DNA of 64,000 bases from Bradyrhizobium sp. SZCCT0231 (GTDB lineage: Bacteria; Pseudomonadota; Alphaproteobacteria; Rhizobiales; Xanthobacteraceae), in contig NZ_JAFCKP010000006.1 of the NCBI RefSeq assembly GCF_018130245.1, forward strand, positions 124,001 through 188,000, in the 5' to 3' direction. Shown one piece after another: positions 52,299-61,814 of this stretch. Under the pieces are notes generated by a model. It did no database searches, was not told where the DNA came from, and saw only the letters and a program-made list of their open reading frames with translations. How positions within the stretch are numbered: the first letter of the stretch is position 1; the number at the start of each line of letters is the position of its first letter. A program made the position numbers and the translations under genes.

Positions 52299-55105
52299 TG
52301 GGATTGCCGCTCGCGTTCACCCAACCGCTGCTCCTGATCGGCCTCGTCAGCCTGCCCGTACTGTGGTGGCTCTTGCGCGTGATGCCGCCGCGGCCGCGCC
52401 GCATCGAGTTTCCGCCGACGCGGCTCCTGTTCGACATCGCACCGAGGGAAGAGACGCCCTCGCGGACGCCGTGGTGGCTGACCGCGCTCCGCCTGCTCGC
52501 CGCGGCGCTGGTGATCTTCGCCGCCGCCGGCCCGATCTGGAATCCGCAAACGGGCCTTGCCGGCAGCAAGGCGCCGCTGATGATCATGTTCGACGACGGC
52601 TGGAGCGCCGCATCGCACTGGGACGTCAGGATCAGGACCGCGGACGAGCTGATAGCCAATGCCGACAATGACGGCCGCGGCATCGCGCTGGTGCCGCTGT
52701 CCGAGCCGAACCGCGACATCACCCTGATGCCGGCGGGTGCGGCGCGCGTCGCGCTGCGGCAGCTGGCGCCAAAGCCCTATTCGATCGACCGCGTCGACAC
52801 GCTGGCTGCGGTCGACCGTTTCCTCAAGGTCACCGGCGACTGCGAGATCGCCTGGCTGTCCGACGGCGTCGACACCGGCCGCGGCGAGGACTTCGTGGCT
52901 GGCCTCGGCAAGACCATCGGCGATCGCAGCCTGACCGTGTTCGAAGGCGGCACCTCCTCGCCGCTGGCCCTGGTCGCCGCCGAGAACGCCGCAGCGAAGA
53001 TGACGGTGAAGGTGCTGCGCACCGACAGCGGCATCGCGGTCGGCACCGTGCGCGCGCTGGACCAGAAGGCGTCGCCGATCGGCGAAGCGCGCTATTCGTT
53101 CGGTCCGCAGGACAAGGAGACCGAAGCGGCGTTCGATCTGCCGGTCGAGCTGCGCAACGACATCACGCGGCTCGAAATATCCGGCGAGCGCTCCGCCGGC
53201 GCGGTGCAACTGCTCGACAAGCGCTGGCGCCGCCGCGCCATCGGCATCGTCTCGGGCTCGACCAGCGAGACTGCGCAGCCGCTGCTGGCGCCGACCTTCT
53301 ATCTCACCCGCGCACTGGCCCCGTTCGCCGACGTGCGGCTCGCCGACAAGGGCTCGCCGCAGCAGGGCATCACACAATTTTTGGACCAGAAGCTGCCGAT
53401 GATCATCCTCGCCGATGTCGGCACCATCGCGCCTGAACTGCGCGAGCGCCTCAATGCCTGGGTCGACCAGGGCGGCGTGCTGGTGCGGTTCGCGGGTCCA
53501 AGACTGGCGCAGGCCGAGGACGATCTCGTGCCGGTGAAGCTGCGCAAGGGCGGCCGCACGCTCGGCGGCAGCCTGACCTGGGAGAAGCCGCAGCATCTCG
53601 CCGCCTTCGCGGGCGACGGCCCGTTTGCCGGCGTCGCGGTGCCCAAGGACGTCACCGTGAGCCGCCAGGTGCTGGCCGAGCCCGACGCCGTGCTCGCCAC
53701 CAAGAGCTGGGCCTCGCTGGAAGACGGCACGCCGCTGGTGACCGGCGAGCATCGCGGCAAGGGCATGGTCAGCCTGTTCCACGTCAGTGCCGACATGCGC
53801 TGGTCGGATCTGCCGATGTCGGGCACCTTCGTCGAAATGCTGCGGCGGGTGGTCGACATGTCCGGCTACACCGCCAAGCCGGGGCCGGGTGTTGCCAGCG
53901 AAGCGACTGCCGAGACGGTGGCGCCGCTGCACATCCTCGACGGCTTTGGCGCGTTCGGCCCGCCGCCGGCGACCGCAAAGCCGCTGCCTGCGGATTACCG
54001 CGACCGCGCCACCCCCGATCATCCGCCCGGCTTCTATGGTCCGGCAGAAGGACCGCTCGCCGTGAACACGCTTGCTAGCGCCGATCGCATCGCGGCCCTG
54101 AACACCGCGGCCCTGCGCGCCCGGCACGCCACCTACACCAATGCGGAGCCGCAGGATTTGCGCGGCTGGCTGCTGTCGACGGCGCTCGCGCTGTTCCTGA
54201 TCGACGCCATCATCGTCGCGGTGCTCGGCGGCGGGATTGCCGCGCTGCTGCGCCGCCGCGCCGCACCCGCCATGATCGTGCTCGCCTTGCTCGCGGGATT
54301 CGCCTCGCTCGCGCCGGCGCCGTCGCGCGCCGACGGCGTATCCGACGAGTTCGCGATGAAGGCGGTGTCGCAGACCCGCCTCGCCTATGTCGTCACAGGC
54401 AATGCCGACGTCGATTCCATCGTCAAAGCGGGGATGAACGGGCTGACGCTGTTCCTGGCCCAACGCACCGCGCTGGAGGCCGGCGATCCCGTCGGCGTCG
54501 ATCCCACACGCGACGAGCTCGCCTTCTTCCCGCTGATCTATTGGCCGATCGTGCCGGGCGCGCCGAAGCCGCCGCAGGACGCCATCAACAAGATCGACGC
54601 TTACATGAAGCAGGGCGGCACCGTGCTGTTCGACACCCGCGACGCGATCGAGGCACCGCCCGGCGCAAACGGGGCGTCGCAGACCCCGGGCATGCAGACG
54701 CTGCGCGAGATCCTGTCGTCGCTCGACGTGCCCGAGCTCGAGCCGGTGCCGCGCGAGCACGTGCTGACCAAGACCTTCTACCTGCTGCGCGACTTCCCCG
54801 GCCGCTTCACCGCCGGCCAGACCTGGGTCGAGACCTTGCCGCGCGAAGACGACGAGGACAGCGCGCAGCGGCCGGCGCGCGGCGGCGACGGCGTCTCGCC
54901 GATCATCATCACCTCGAACGATCTTGCCGGCGCCTGGGCGGTGCGGCCCGATGGACACGCCATGCTGCCGGTGATCGGCGGCGACACCCGCCAGCGCGAA
55001 TTCGCCTACCGCGCCGGCGCCAACATCGTGATGTACACGCTGACCGGCAACTACAAGGCCGACCAGGTGCACGCACCGGCCCTGATCGAACGGCTGGGGC
55101 AATAG
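52295..55105 (+). CDS. BatA-like/DUF4159 membrane protein
   Basis: 936 residues. N-terminal aerotolerance-regulator (BatA) segment 'PLAFTQPLLLIGLVSLPVLWWLLRVMPPRPRRIEFPPTRLLFDI' with TM1 (about 10-28) and TM2 (about 60-80), a large periplasmic or vWA-like region, a TM near 625-645, and a C-terminal DUF4159 domain ('DELAFFPLIYWPIVPGAPKPPQDAINKIDAYMKQGGTVLFDTRDA'). It is the third gene of the MoxR operon and probably its main membrane-linked effector. The exact role is unknown. Confidence 0.9.
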   Translation: MMGLPLAFTQPLLLIGLVSLPVLWWLLRVMPPRPRRIEFPPTRLLFDIAPREETPSRTPWWLTALRLLAAALVIFAAAGPIWNPQTGLAGSKAPLMIMFDDGWSAASHWDVRIRTADELIANADNDGRGIALVPLSEPNRDITLMPAGAARVALRQLAPKPYSIDRVDTLAAVDRFLKVTGDCEIAWLSDGVDTGRGEDFVAGLGKTIGDRSLTVFEGGTSSPLALVAAENAAAKMTVKVLRTDSGIAVGTVRALDQKASPIGEARYSFGPQDKETEAAFDLPVELRNDITRLEISGERSAGAVQLLDKRWRRRAIGIVSGSTSETAQPLLAPTFYLTRALAPFADVRLADKGSPQQGITQFLDQKLPMIILADVGTIAPELRERLNAWVDQGGVLVRFAGPRLAQAEDDLVPVKLRKGGRTLGGSLTWEKPQHLAAFAGDGPFAGVAVPKDVTVSRQVLAEPDAVLATKSWASLEDGTPLVTGEHRGKGMVSLFHVSADMRWSDLPMSGTFVEMLRRVVDMSGYTAKPGPGVASEATAETVAPLHILDGFGAFGPPPATAKPLPADYRDRATPDHPPGFYGPAEGPLAVNTLASADRIAALNTAALRARHATYTNAEPQDLRGWLLSTALALFLIDAIIVAVLGGGIAALLRRRAAPAMIVLALLAGFASLAPAPSRADGVSDEFAMKAVSQTRLAYVVTGNADVDSIVKAGMNGLTLFLAQRTALEAGDPVGVDPTRDELAFFPLIYWPIVPGAPKPPQDAINKIDAYMKQGGTVLFDTRDAIEAPPGANGASQTPGMQTLREILSSLDVPELEPVPREHVLTKTFYLLRDFPGRFTAGQTWVETLPREDDEDSAQRPARGGDGVSPIIITSNDLAGAWAVRPDGHAMLPVIGGDTRQREFAYRAGANIVMYTLTGNYKADQVHAPALIERLGQ

Positions 55106-55112
55106 GACCGAC

Positions 55113-57176
55113 ATGAATTACGGCATCGCATTCACGCCGCTCGTTCCCGCGATCGTCCTGTGGCTCGCGCTGGCCGCGATCGTCGTCATCGCGCTTCTGC
55201 TGCTGGTGGCGCGTGCGCGCGGCGCCGCGGTGCGCGTGGCCGCGCTGGCGCTGTTCCTGCTGGCGCTCGCCAATCCCTCCTTCACACGCGAGGACCGCGA
55301 TCCTCTCACCTCGGTCGCCGCCATCGTCGTCGACAAGAGCCCGAGCCAGAACTTCGGCAGCCGCAATCGCGAGGCCGCAGCGGCGCAGGAAGCGCTGGTC
55401 GACAGCCTGAAGAAGATCAAGGGCCTCGAAGTCCGCGTCGTCGAGGCCGGCCAGGCCGACGGCGAGACCGACGGCACCAAGCTGTTCGGGGCGCTGGCCT
55501 CGGCCTTGTCGGACGTCCCGGTCGACCGCGTCGCCGGCGCGTTCCTGATCACCGACGGCCGCGTCCACGACATCCCGGCGAACGCCGCCGCGCTCGGTTT
55601 CCAGGCGCCGGTGCACGCGCTGATCACGGGGCAGAAGGACGAGCGCGACCGCCGCATCGCGATCACGGCGGCGCCGCGCTTCGGCATCGTCGGGCAGACC
55701 CAGACCATCTCCTACCGCCTCGACGACCAGGGCGTTTCCGGCGAGCGCGCCAGGGTCACGGTGCGCCGCGACGGCGAGGTCATCAACGAGCGGACGCTGT
55801 CGAGCGGCCAGGCCGCCAGCGTCGACGTCGACATCAAGCATGCCGGCCCGAACATCGTCGAGATCGAGGCCTCGCCGCTCGAACGCGAATTGACGCCGGT
55901 GAACAACCGCGCCGTGGTCGCCATCGACGGCGTGCGCGACAAGCTGCGCGTGCTCCTGGTCTCGGGCGAGCCGCATTCGGGCGAGCGCACCTGGCGCAAT
56001 CTGCTCAAGTCCGACGCCAGCGTCGACCTCGTGCACTTCACCATCCTGCGTCCGCCGGAGAAGCAGGACGGCACGCCGATCAACGAATTGTCGCTGATCG
56101 CGTTTCCGACCCGCGAGCTGTTCCAGCAGAAGATCAACGAATTCCAGCTGATCATCTTCGACCGCTACGCCCGCCAGGGCGTGCTGCCGATCGCCTATTT
56201 CGACAATATCGCGCGCTATGTCCGCTCGGGCGGCGCGGTGCTGGTCTCCGCCGGCCCCGACTATGCCTCCAACACCAGCATCTGGCGCACGCCGCTGGAT
56301 TCGGTGCTGCCGGCCGAGCCGGTCGGCGTGACGGAAAAGCCGTTCTATGCGCATCTGTCCGACATCGGCAAACGCCATCCAGTCACACGCGGCCTCGAGG
56401 GCTCCGCCAGCGAACCGCCGCGCTGGAGCCGCTTCTTCCGCACCGTCGACACCCGCAATGCCGTGAACCCGCCTGTCATGACCGGCGTCGACGGCAAGCC
56501 GCTGCTGTTCCTGTCGCGTTTCGGCGAGGGCCGCGTCGCGCTGCTGCTCTCCGATCACATCTGGCTGTGGGCGCGCGGTTATGAGGGCGGCGGCCCGCAT
56601 CTCGATCTGCTCCGGCGGATGTCGCACTGGCTGATGAAGCAACCTGATCTCGATGAAGAAGCGCTTCGCCTCCAGGTGCAGGGCAAGGACCTCGTCGTGG
56701 TGCGTCAGACCATGGCGGACAGCGTCCAGCCGGTGAGCGTGACCTCGCCGTCGGGCGTATCGCACGATCTGACGCTCGGCCCCGGCGATCCCGGCGAGTG
56801 GCGCGCCAGCCTGCCGGCGAACGAGCTCGGCCTGTGGCAGGCCACCGACGGCACGCTGAAGGCGCTGATCAATGTCGGCCCCACCAATCCGAAGGAGTTT
56901 TCGGAGGTCACCTCCACCGTCGACACATTGAGGCCGCTGACACAGGCGACGGGCGGCGACGCCGTGCGCGTGGCGAGTAGCTCAAGCGTCGAGCTGCCGC
57001 GCATCCTGCCGGTGCGCTCCACCAGCGTCTTCCACGGCGACGGCTGGATGGGCGTGCGGATGCGCGACGCCAGCGTGGTGAAGGGCGTCGGCGTGCTGCC
57101 GATCTTCTCCGGCCTGATCGGCCTTCTGCTGCTGCTCGGCGCGTTTGCGGCGACGTGGGTTCGCGAGGGGCGCTGA
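55113..57176 (+). CDS. Large membrane protein with glutamine-amidotransferase-like core
   Basis: 687 residues from ATG 55113. Two N-terminal TM helices (about 9-34 and 40-52), then a long extracytoplasmic region with a vWA-like start ('SVAAIVVDKSPSQNF') and a type-1 glutamine-amidotransferase-like domain ('DKLRVLLVSGEPHSGERTWRNLLKSDASVDLVHFTIL', 'LSDHIWLWARGYEGGGPHLDLLRRMSHWLMKQPDLDEEAL'), and a C-terminal TM helix (about 660-682). Probably the fourth MoxR-operon component. The catalytic Cys of true amidotransferases is not evident. Confidence 0.85.
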   Translation: MNYGIAFTPLVPAIVLWLALAAIVVIALLLLVARARGAAVRVAALALFLLALANPSFTREDRDPLTSVAAIVVDKSPSQNFGSRNREAAAAQEALVDSLKKIKGLEVRVVEAGQADGETDGTKLFGALASALSDVPVDRVAGAFLITDGRVHDIPANAAALGFQAPVHALITGQKDERDRRIAITAAPRFGIVGQTQTISYRLDDQGVSGERARVTVRRDGEVINERTLSSGQAASVDVDIKHAGPNIVEIEASPLERELTPVNNRAVVAIDGVRDKLRVLLVSGEPHSGERTWRNLLKSDASVDLVHFTILRPPEKQDGTPINELSLIAFPTRELFQQKINEFQLIIFDRYARQGVLPIAYFDNIARYVRSGGAVLVSAGPDYASNTSIWRTPLDSVLPAEPVGVTEKPFYAHLSDIGKRHPVTRGLEGSASEPPRWSRFFRTVDTRNAVNPPVMTGVDGKPLLFLSRFGEGRVALLLSDHIWLWARGYEGGGPHLDLLRRMSHWLMKQPDLDEEALRLQVQGKDLVVVRQTMADSVQPVSVTSPSGVSHDLTLGPGDPGEWRASLPANELGLWQATDGTLKALINVGPTNPKEFSEVTSTVDTLRPLTQATGGDAVRVASSSSVELPRILPVRSTSVFHGDGWMGVRMRDASVVKGVGVLPIFSGLIGLLLLLGAFAATWVREGR

Positions 57177-57432
57177 ACGCTGCTGACGAAAGCTCTCTGA
57201 ATCCGCCCGCCCGTCGGATGACAAGCTCACGAACATCAGTCGTGCGCGCTCAAGATGATCAGCTGCGCGGCCCAACTTCGTGCGCTTCGCTGCCGGTCAT
57301 CCCGGCTTGCGGAATTCGGGGAATTCTCTAGAATTTTTGCGCCGGTGTCATACGGACCGAATGTTGAGGCTACGGCGCGTGTCGTGGCCTCTCAGCAGTC
57401 CCTGTCGCTGGATTTTACAAATGGGAATTGGG

Positions 57433-57891
57433 ATGTTGACCGTAGAGGAGATCGTTCACGTCAGGTCTTCCTTCGACAGGGTATTCGCGAACGCGACCGA
57501 CATGACGACGACGTTCTACGATCGGATGTTTGAACTTGCGCCGGAAATCCGACCGATGTTTCCGGCCGACATGACCAACCTCAAGAATGATTTCATCTCG
57601 AAGCTCGCGGTGTTGGTTGGCAGCCTCGACGAGACAACTGGACTGTTGTCGGGTGCCGACATCCTCGGCCGCAATCACCTGCGCTATGGCGTCAGACCTG
57701 AGCACTACCCGATCGTCGGCGAAGCTTTGATCTGGAGTTTTGCGCGCGGTCTTGGCGCGCATTGGACCGATGAGGTGGAGCAGGCCTGGCGGAAGGTTTA
57801 CGGCATCATTGCTCAGCGTATGATCGCAATCCACAGCAGTCCGCCGCCGTCGCTATTCTCACCGATCACAAGCCCTCCACGGCGTACGTAA
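57433..57891 (+). CDS. Single-domain globin
   Basis: 152 residues from ATG 57433; an ATG at 57421 would add four residues. 'MLTVEEIVHVRSSFDRVFANATDMTTTFYDRMFELAPEIRPMFPADMTNLKNDFISKLAVLVGSLDE' is a globin A-E region with PheCD1 in 'IRPMFP', and H91 in 'YGVRPEHYPIVGEALIWSF' aligns with the proximal His. It resembles the globin domain of bacterial flavohaemoglobins (O2 binding or NO dioxygenation) without the reductase part. The C-terminal 'HSSPPPSLFSPITSPPRRT' tail is an unusual extension. Confidence 0.88.
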   Translation: MLTVEEIVHVRSSFDRVFANATDMTTTFYDRMFELAPEIRPMFPADMTNLKNDFISKLAVLVGSLDETTGLLSGADILGRNHLRYGVRPEHYPIVGEALIWSFARGLGAHWTDEVEQAWRKVYGIIAQRMIAIHSSPPPSLFSPITSPPRRT

Positions 57892-57977
57892 CTGTCGCTA
57901 GTTGCATGAACGACACATCGTGTGACTGGATCGCCTGCGCAGATCGGCGGCGGTTGACATCTGCCATCCGGTCGAGT

Positions 57978-57996
57978 GATGTTATACTATAACATC
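57978..57996 (+). promoter_or_regulatory. Zur-type palindrome
   Basis: GATGTTATACTATAACATC is a perfect 9-bp inverted repeat around a single base, matching the GTTATA-N-TATAAC core of zinc-uptake regulator (Zur) boxes. It is 47 bp before the DUF2946 gene; a TTGACA lies at 57954-57959. Confidence 0.85.
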
Positions 57997-58042
57997 GCGG
58001 CGTCCTGGGATTGACGCCCCGGTGTGGGGGTGGCGTTTTCAG

Positions 58043-58450
58043 ATGAAGTGGTTCCGGTCGAAGGTCAGGCACGGCGCCCGGCTCGCATTGTTCGCGATGC
58101 TGGTGCAATTCGCGCTGACATTCGGGCACAGCCACTGGTTTGCCCAGGCCGCGCCGCTCGCCCAATCCGCGGCGCAGCACGCCGAAGGCAGCGCCAACGG
58201 CGTGGCAGCGACCGGCGACGCCGCCGTCCAGAAGCAATCGCCCTCGAGTCCTGATCGCGAGCATTCGCGCGAGGATAGTTGCGCGATCTGCGCCATCATT
58301 GCGATGGCGGGCACCATCATTTCGGCGACACCGCCCGTGCTGCTGCTGCCACAGGCGATCGAGCTGCTCCACCGCACCACCGATGCAGAATTTCTCCATC
58401 TGAAATCGGCCGGCACGGCGTTCCAGCCGCGCGCCCCTCCCGCGTCCTGA
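58043..58450 (+). CDS. DUF2946 small secreted or membrane protein
   Basis: 135 residues from ATG 58043; a GTG at 58022 is in frame. An N-terminal signal-like helix ('RHGARLALFAMLVQFALTFGHSHWF') is followed by a Ser/Gln-rich linker, then 'REHSREDSCAICAIIAMAGTIISATPPVLLLPQA', the DUF2946 motif with a C-x-x-C pair. These proteins often sit next to metal-responsive TonB receptors. Its position after a Zur-type box suggests zinc-regulated expression. Confidence 0.82.
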   Translation: MKWFRSKVRHGARLALFAMLVQFALTFGHSHWFAQAAPLAQSAAQHAEGSANGVAATGDAAVQKQSPSSPDREHSREDSCAICAIIAMAGTIISATPPVLLLPQAIELLHRTTDAEFLHLKSAGTAFQPRAPPAS

Positions 58451-58594
58451 CGTCCAACGCTTGATCACGCCCAGCCTTGCCAACGCCGGCGAATGCCTGG
58501 GAGAAGTTGAAGTCGAATTCCGTCGCACCGCGACGGCAGGCCGCCTCCGATCAGCAGACCATCATCCGGACGGCGCCTGACTGGAATCAGGACC

Positions 58595-60973
58595 ATGTCA
58601 TTTCAATTGCGACGCGCGCAGCGTCTTGGCGGAGCAAGCCTGCTCCTGCTCGGCGCCGCCGCCACATCTGCGTTCGCTCAAGACTCGGCGCAGGACAAAT
58701 CGTCGACCGAGATCCCCGCCGTTACCGTGACGGCACCGAGCCCCATCGTGCGCAGAGCGGTGGTGCCGTCGCGTAACGCGGGCCGCGGCACGCGGACCGC
58801 GCGGGTGCGCAGCCGTGAGCAAACGGCGGAAGCCGCGCCGGCGGCCCCGGCGCCTGCCGCGCCTCAGCAAGGCGTGCTGCCTGTTGTGACCGATCAGTTC
58901 GCGACCGTCACCGTGGTGCCGAACGAGGAGATTCGGCGCAACGGCGGCGGCACGCTCGGCGACCTCCTGTTCTCGAAGCCGGGCATCACCGGCTCTGAAT
59001 TCGCACCCGGCGCGTCCAGCCGCCCGATCATTCGCGGCCTCGACACCAACCGTGTCGGCATCGTCGAGAACGGAACGGGCAGCAACGGCGCGTCCGATCT
59101 CGGCGAGGACCACTTCGTACCGATTGATCCGCTGGCAACCAACCAGGTCGAGGTCATCCGCGGACCGGCGACGCTGCGCTACGGCTCCACCGCGATCGGC
59201 GGCGTGGTCAGCGCAACCAACAATCGAATTCCGGATGCCTTGCCGTCCTGCACGGCGCCCTTTTCGACTTACGGACTCCCGACCAAGGCGCCGCTGGCAA
59301 ACGTCGGATCGCCGGGCTGCATCACCGCGGAAACACGGACGGCAGTGACTTCTGTCGATCGCGGGGTCGAAGGTGCGGTGCTGCTCGACGCCGGTGGCGG
59401 TAACTTTGCCGTCCATGCCGATGCATTTGGCCGCAAGGCCGGCGACTACAACATCCCGAGCTACCCGTTCTTGACCGATCCGACGCTACCGTTCAACGGA
59501 CGCCAGCCGAATTCGGCATCGCAGGGCTACGGCGGATCTGTCGGCGGCTCCTACATCTTCGATGGCGGCTACGTTGGCGCGGCGATCACGCAGCACAACG
59601 CGCTCTACCACATTCCCGGTATCGAGGGCAGCGAGTTCCTGACGCGGATCGACGGACGACAAACAAAATTCACGACAAAAGGCGAATATCGGCCGGACGC
59701 TGCGGCGATCGATGCTATCCGGTTCTGGGCTGGGGCCACCGACTATAAACACGATGAGGTCGGGCTCGCCGATTCTGCCGATCTCACCTCCCTCGGCGTG
59801 AGACAAACCTTCACCAACAAGGAACAGGAAGGCCGCGTCGAGGTGCAGCTTGCGCCGTTTGACGTCCGCTTCGCTGCGCTGACCACCGCTGTGGGCGTTC
59901 AGGCGTCGCACCAGAAGCTAACCGCGCCGAGTCCGGACGATCCAGGCAGCCCGATCAACGGACTATTCGATCCGAACAAGAACACAAAGGTCGCCGGGTA
60001 CATCTTCAACGAGTTCAAGTTCAGCGAAGCTACCAAGGCTCAGATCGCCGGGCGCGTCGAGAGCGCAAGGTTGAGCGGCACGGCGCCAGCCTTCGTCCCC
60101 GATGTGTTCGACCTCGCCGTCGATCCGGCAGCGATCGGCCCCGCAACGGCGGTCAACCGCAACTTCACGCCGGTGAGCGGGAGCATCGGCCTGATCCACA
60201 ACCTCCCTTGGGATCTGGTCGCGAGCATCACCGGCCAATATGTCGAGCGTGCGCCGAAACCGGCGGAATTGTTCTCGCGCGGCGGCCACGATGCCACCAC
60301 CACTTTCGACATAGGCAATCCCAATCTCGGTATCGAGACCGCCAAGTCGGTCGAGGCGGGACTGCGACGGGCGGTAGGGCCGCTTCGCTTCGAAATCACC
60401 GGCTACTACACCAAGTTCAACGGTTTTATCTACCGGCGCCTGACCGGCAACACGTGTGAGGACGGCGTTTGCCAGCTTGGCGCGGGCCTCGAATTGAATC
60501 AGGCGGTCTATTCGCAGCGCGACGCGACATTTCGTGGCGGCGAATTCCAGTTCCAGTACGACGTGATGCCGGTCTGGAACGGGATCTGGGGCATCGAGGG
60601 TCAATACGACATCGTGCGCGCGACCTTCGACGACGGCACCAACGTGCCACGCATTCCTCCCCAGCGGCTGGGCGGTGGTGTGTACTATCGCGACGCCGAC
60701 TGGTTTGCACGGATCAACCTGCTGCACGCGTTCGCGCAAAACGACATCGCACCGATCGCGGAGACGCCGACGCCCGGCTACAACCTGCTAAGGGCCGAGG
60801 TCAGCTACAAAACGAAGCTCGATCAAAGCTGGTTCGGCGCGCGCGAGATGCATGTGGGGCTCGTCGGCAACAACCTGCTGAACGAGAACATCCGCAATGC
60901 CGTCTCCTTCAACAAGGACCAGGTGCTGTTGCCGGGCATCGGCGTCAGGGCGTTCGCGAACTTCAAGTTCTAG
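58595..60973 (+). CDS. TonB-dependent receptor, ZnuD-like
   Basis: 792 residues. Signal peptide (about 1-29, cleaved near 'SAFAQDS'), a low-complexity spacer rich in Ala/Pro/Arg (30-95), a plug domain ('TDQFATVTVVPNEEIRRNGGGTLGDLLFSKPGITGSEFAPGASSRPIIRGLDTNRVGIVENG') and 'LGEDHFVPIDPLATNQVEVIRGPATLRYGSTAIGGVV', followed by a 22-strand-type barrel ending in F ('ANFKF'). The 'DHxVPIDPL...VEVIRGPATLRYG' phrase is shared with ZnuD zinc receptors. The Zur-type box upstream supports a zinc role. I saw no His-rich loop, so the substrate is not certain. Confidence 0.87.
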   Translation: MSFQLRRAQRLGGASLLLLGAAATSAFAQDSAQDKSSTEIPAVTVTAPSPIVRRAVVPSRNAGRGTRTARVRSREQTAEAAPAAPAPAAPQQGVLPVVTDQFATVTVVPNEEIRRNGGGTLGDLLFSKPGITGSEFAPGASSRPIIRGLDTNRVGIVENGTGSNGASDLGEDHFVPIDPLATNQVEVIRGPATLRYGSTAIGGVVSATNNRIPDALPSCTAPFSTYGLPTKAPLANVGSPGCITAETRTAVTSVDRGVEGAVLLDAGGGNFAVHADAFGRKAGDYNIPSYPFLTDPTLPFNGRQPNSASQGYGGSVGGSYIFDGGYVGAAITQHNALYHIPGIEGSEFLTRIDGRQTKFTTKGEYRPDAAAIDAIRFWAGATDYKHDEVGLADSADLTSLGVRQTFTNKEQEGRVEVQLAPFDVRFAALTTAVGVQASHQKLTAPSPDDPGSPINGLFDPNKNTKVAGYIFNEFKFSEATKAQIAGRVESARLSGTAPAFVPDVFDLAVDPAAIGPATAVNRNFTPVSGSIGLIHNLPWDLVASITGQYVERAPKPAELFSRGGHDATTTFDIGNPNLGIETAKSVEAGLRRAVGPLRFEITGYYTKFNGFIYRRLTGNTCEDGVCQLGAGLELNQAVYSQRDATFRGGEFQFQYDVMPVWNGIWGIEGQYDIVRATFDDGTNVPRIPPQRLGGGVYYRDADWFARINLLHAFAQNDIAPIAETPTPGYNLLRAEVSYKTKLDQSWFGAREMHVGLVGNNLLNENIRNAVSFNKDQVLLPGIGVRAFANFKF

Positions 60974-60981
60974 CTTGCTCG

Positions 60982-61009
60982 GGTCGGGGCCCTGGAGGGG
61001 GCCCCGACC
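60982..61009 (+). terminator. Hairpin after the TonB receptor gene
   Basis: GGTCGGGGC (60982-60990) pairs with GCCCCGACC (61001-61009), a 9-bp stem starting 8 bp after the stop. There is no T-run, so it is a weak or factor-dependent terminator candidate. Confidence 0.5.
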
Positions 61010-61037
61010 AACGCCGTCATTGCGAGCGTCGCAGCAC

Positions 61038-61109
61038 GGATGGAGCGCAGCGTAATCCGGGGTTCTCTCGCCGCGGAAGGACCTTCCCGGATTGCGCTGC
61101 GCTCCATCC
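61038..61109. repeat. Palindromic GGATGGAGCGCAGCG intergenic element
   Basis: 24-bp arms at 61038-61061 and 61086-61109 are inverted copies with one mismatch (ending in 'taatccggg' versus 'cccggattg'). The element lies between the convergent TonB receptor and GNAT genes. Confidence 0.85.
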
Positions 61110-61143
61110 GGGCTACGGGCGTTACCAACGACGCGCGCCACTC

Positions 61144-61659
61144 CTACTTTCGTGCCTTGCTCCAGTCGGGGCCGACCGCGCCCGACACGCCCTCGAAGGC
61201 GCCGTCGACGAGCTCGAACACGAGGATGCGGGCGGCATCGACCGGGCCCGGCAAGGTGACGCGTCCCTTGGGGACCGGCTTGAAGCCGACGCGGCTGTAA
61301 TAGGGCTCGTCACCGACCAGCAGCACGAGGCGGTGGCCTTTCGCCTTGGCGTCCTTCAACGCGCGCTCCATCAACAGACGGCCGATGCCGCGGTCGCGGA
61401 ACGGCGGCTCGACAGTGAGCGGCCCGAGCAGCAGCGCCGGTGTGTCGCCGATCAGGATCGGCAATTGCCTGACCGAGCCGACCAGCAGCGTGCCGATGCG
61501 GGCGGTGAAGGACAGTTCGAGCAGATGGTCGACGTGCTCGCGAATCCGGTAGGCGCTCAGCACGAAGCGGCCGGGACCGAAGGTACGTTCGTGCAGCCGC
61601 TCGATCGCCTGAGCGTCGCCGGCGGCCTCGGGAAGGATGGTCACTGAGAGATCGTTCAT
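61144..61659 (-). CDS. GNAT-family N-acetyltransferase
   Basis: 171 residues from ATG 61659, the start used by family members ('MNDLSVTILPEAAGDAQAIERLHERTFGPGRF'). The acetyl-CoA loop is 'LLGPLTVEPPFRDRGIGRLLMERALKDAKAKGHRLVLLVGDEPYYSRVGFKPVP', the V/I-x-P-x-x-R-x-x-G-I-G type. It matches YhbS-like predicted acetyltransferases; the acceptor is unknown. It is followed upstream on the same strand by a Nudix gene, separated by 155 bp. Confidence 0.9.
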   Translation of the reverse strand: MNDLSVTILPEAAGDAQAIERLHERTFGPGRFVLSAYRIREHVDHLLELSFTARIGTLLVGSVRQLPILIGDTPALLLGPLTVEPPFRDRGIGRLLMERALKDAKAKGHRLVLLVGDEPYYSRVGFKPVPKGRVTLPGPVDAARILVFELVDGAFEGVSGAVGPDWSKARK

Positions 61660-61814
61660 GTCAATTCGCGGAGTAGCACTTGCGCATGCGAAGGTCCATG
61701 GGCGGTGTCGGTGCCGGGAATTCAGCCGACCATCCCCACAAGAGGGAGAGGTTGAGCGAGCCCGCGGCCCGATCGATTCAGCCAGAATCCATCTCGCTTC
61801 AGCACAGGCCGCCC

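Noticed and set aside
52112-55114. Minus-strand open frame of 1000 codons over the DUF4159 gene
   Set aside because: It is the antisense of the BatA-like/DUF4159 protein, is His/Arg/Gly-rich, and shows no domain.
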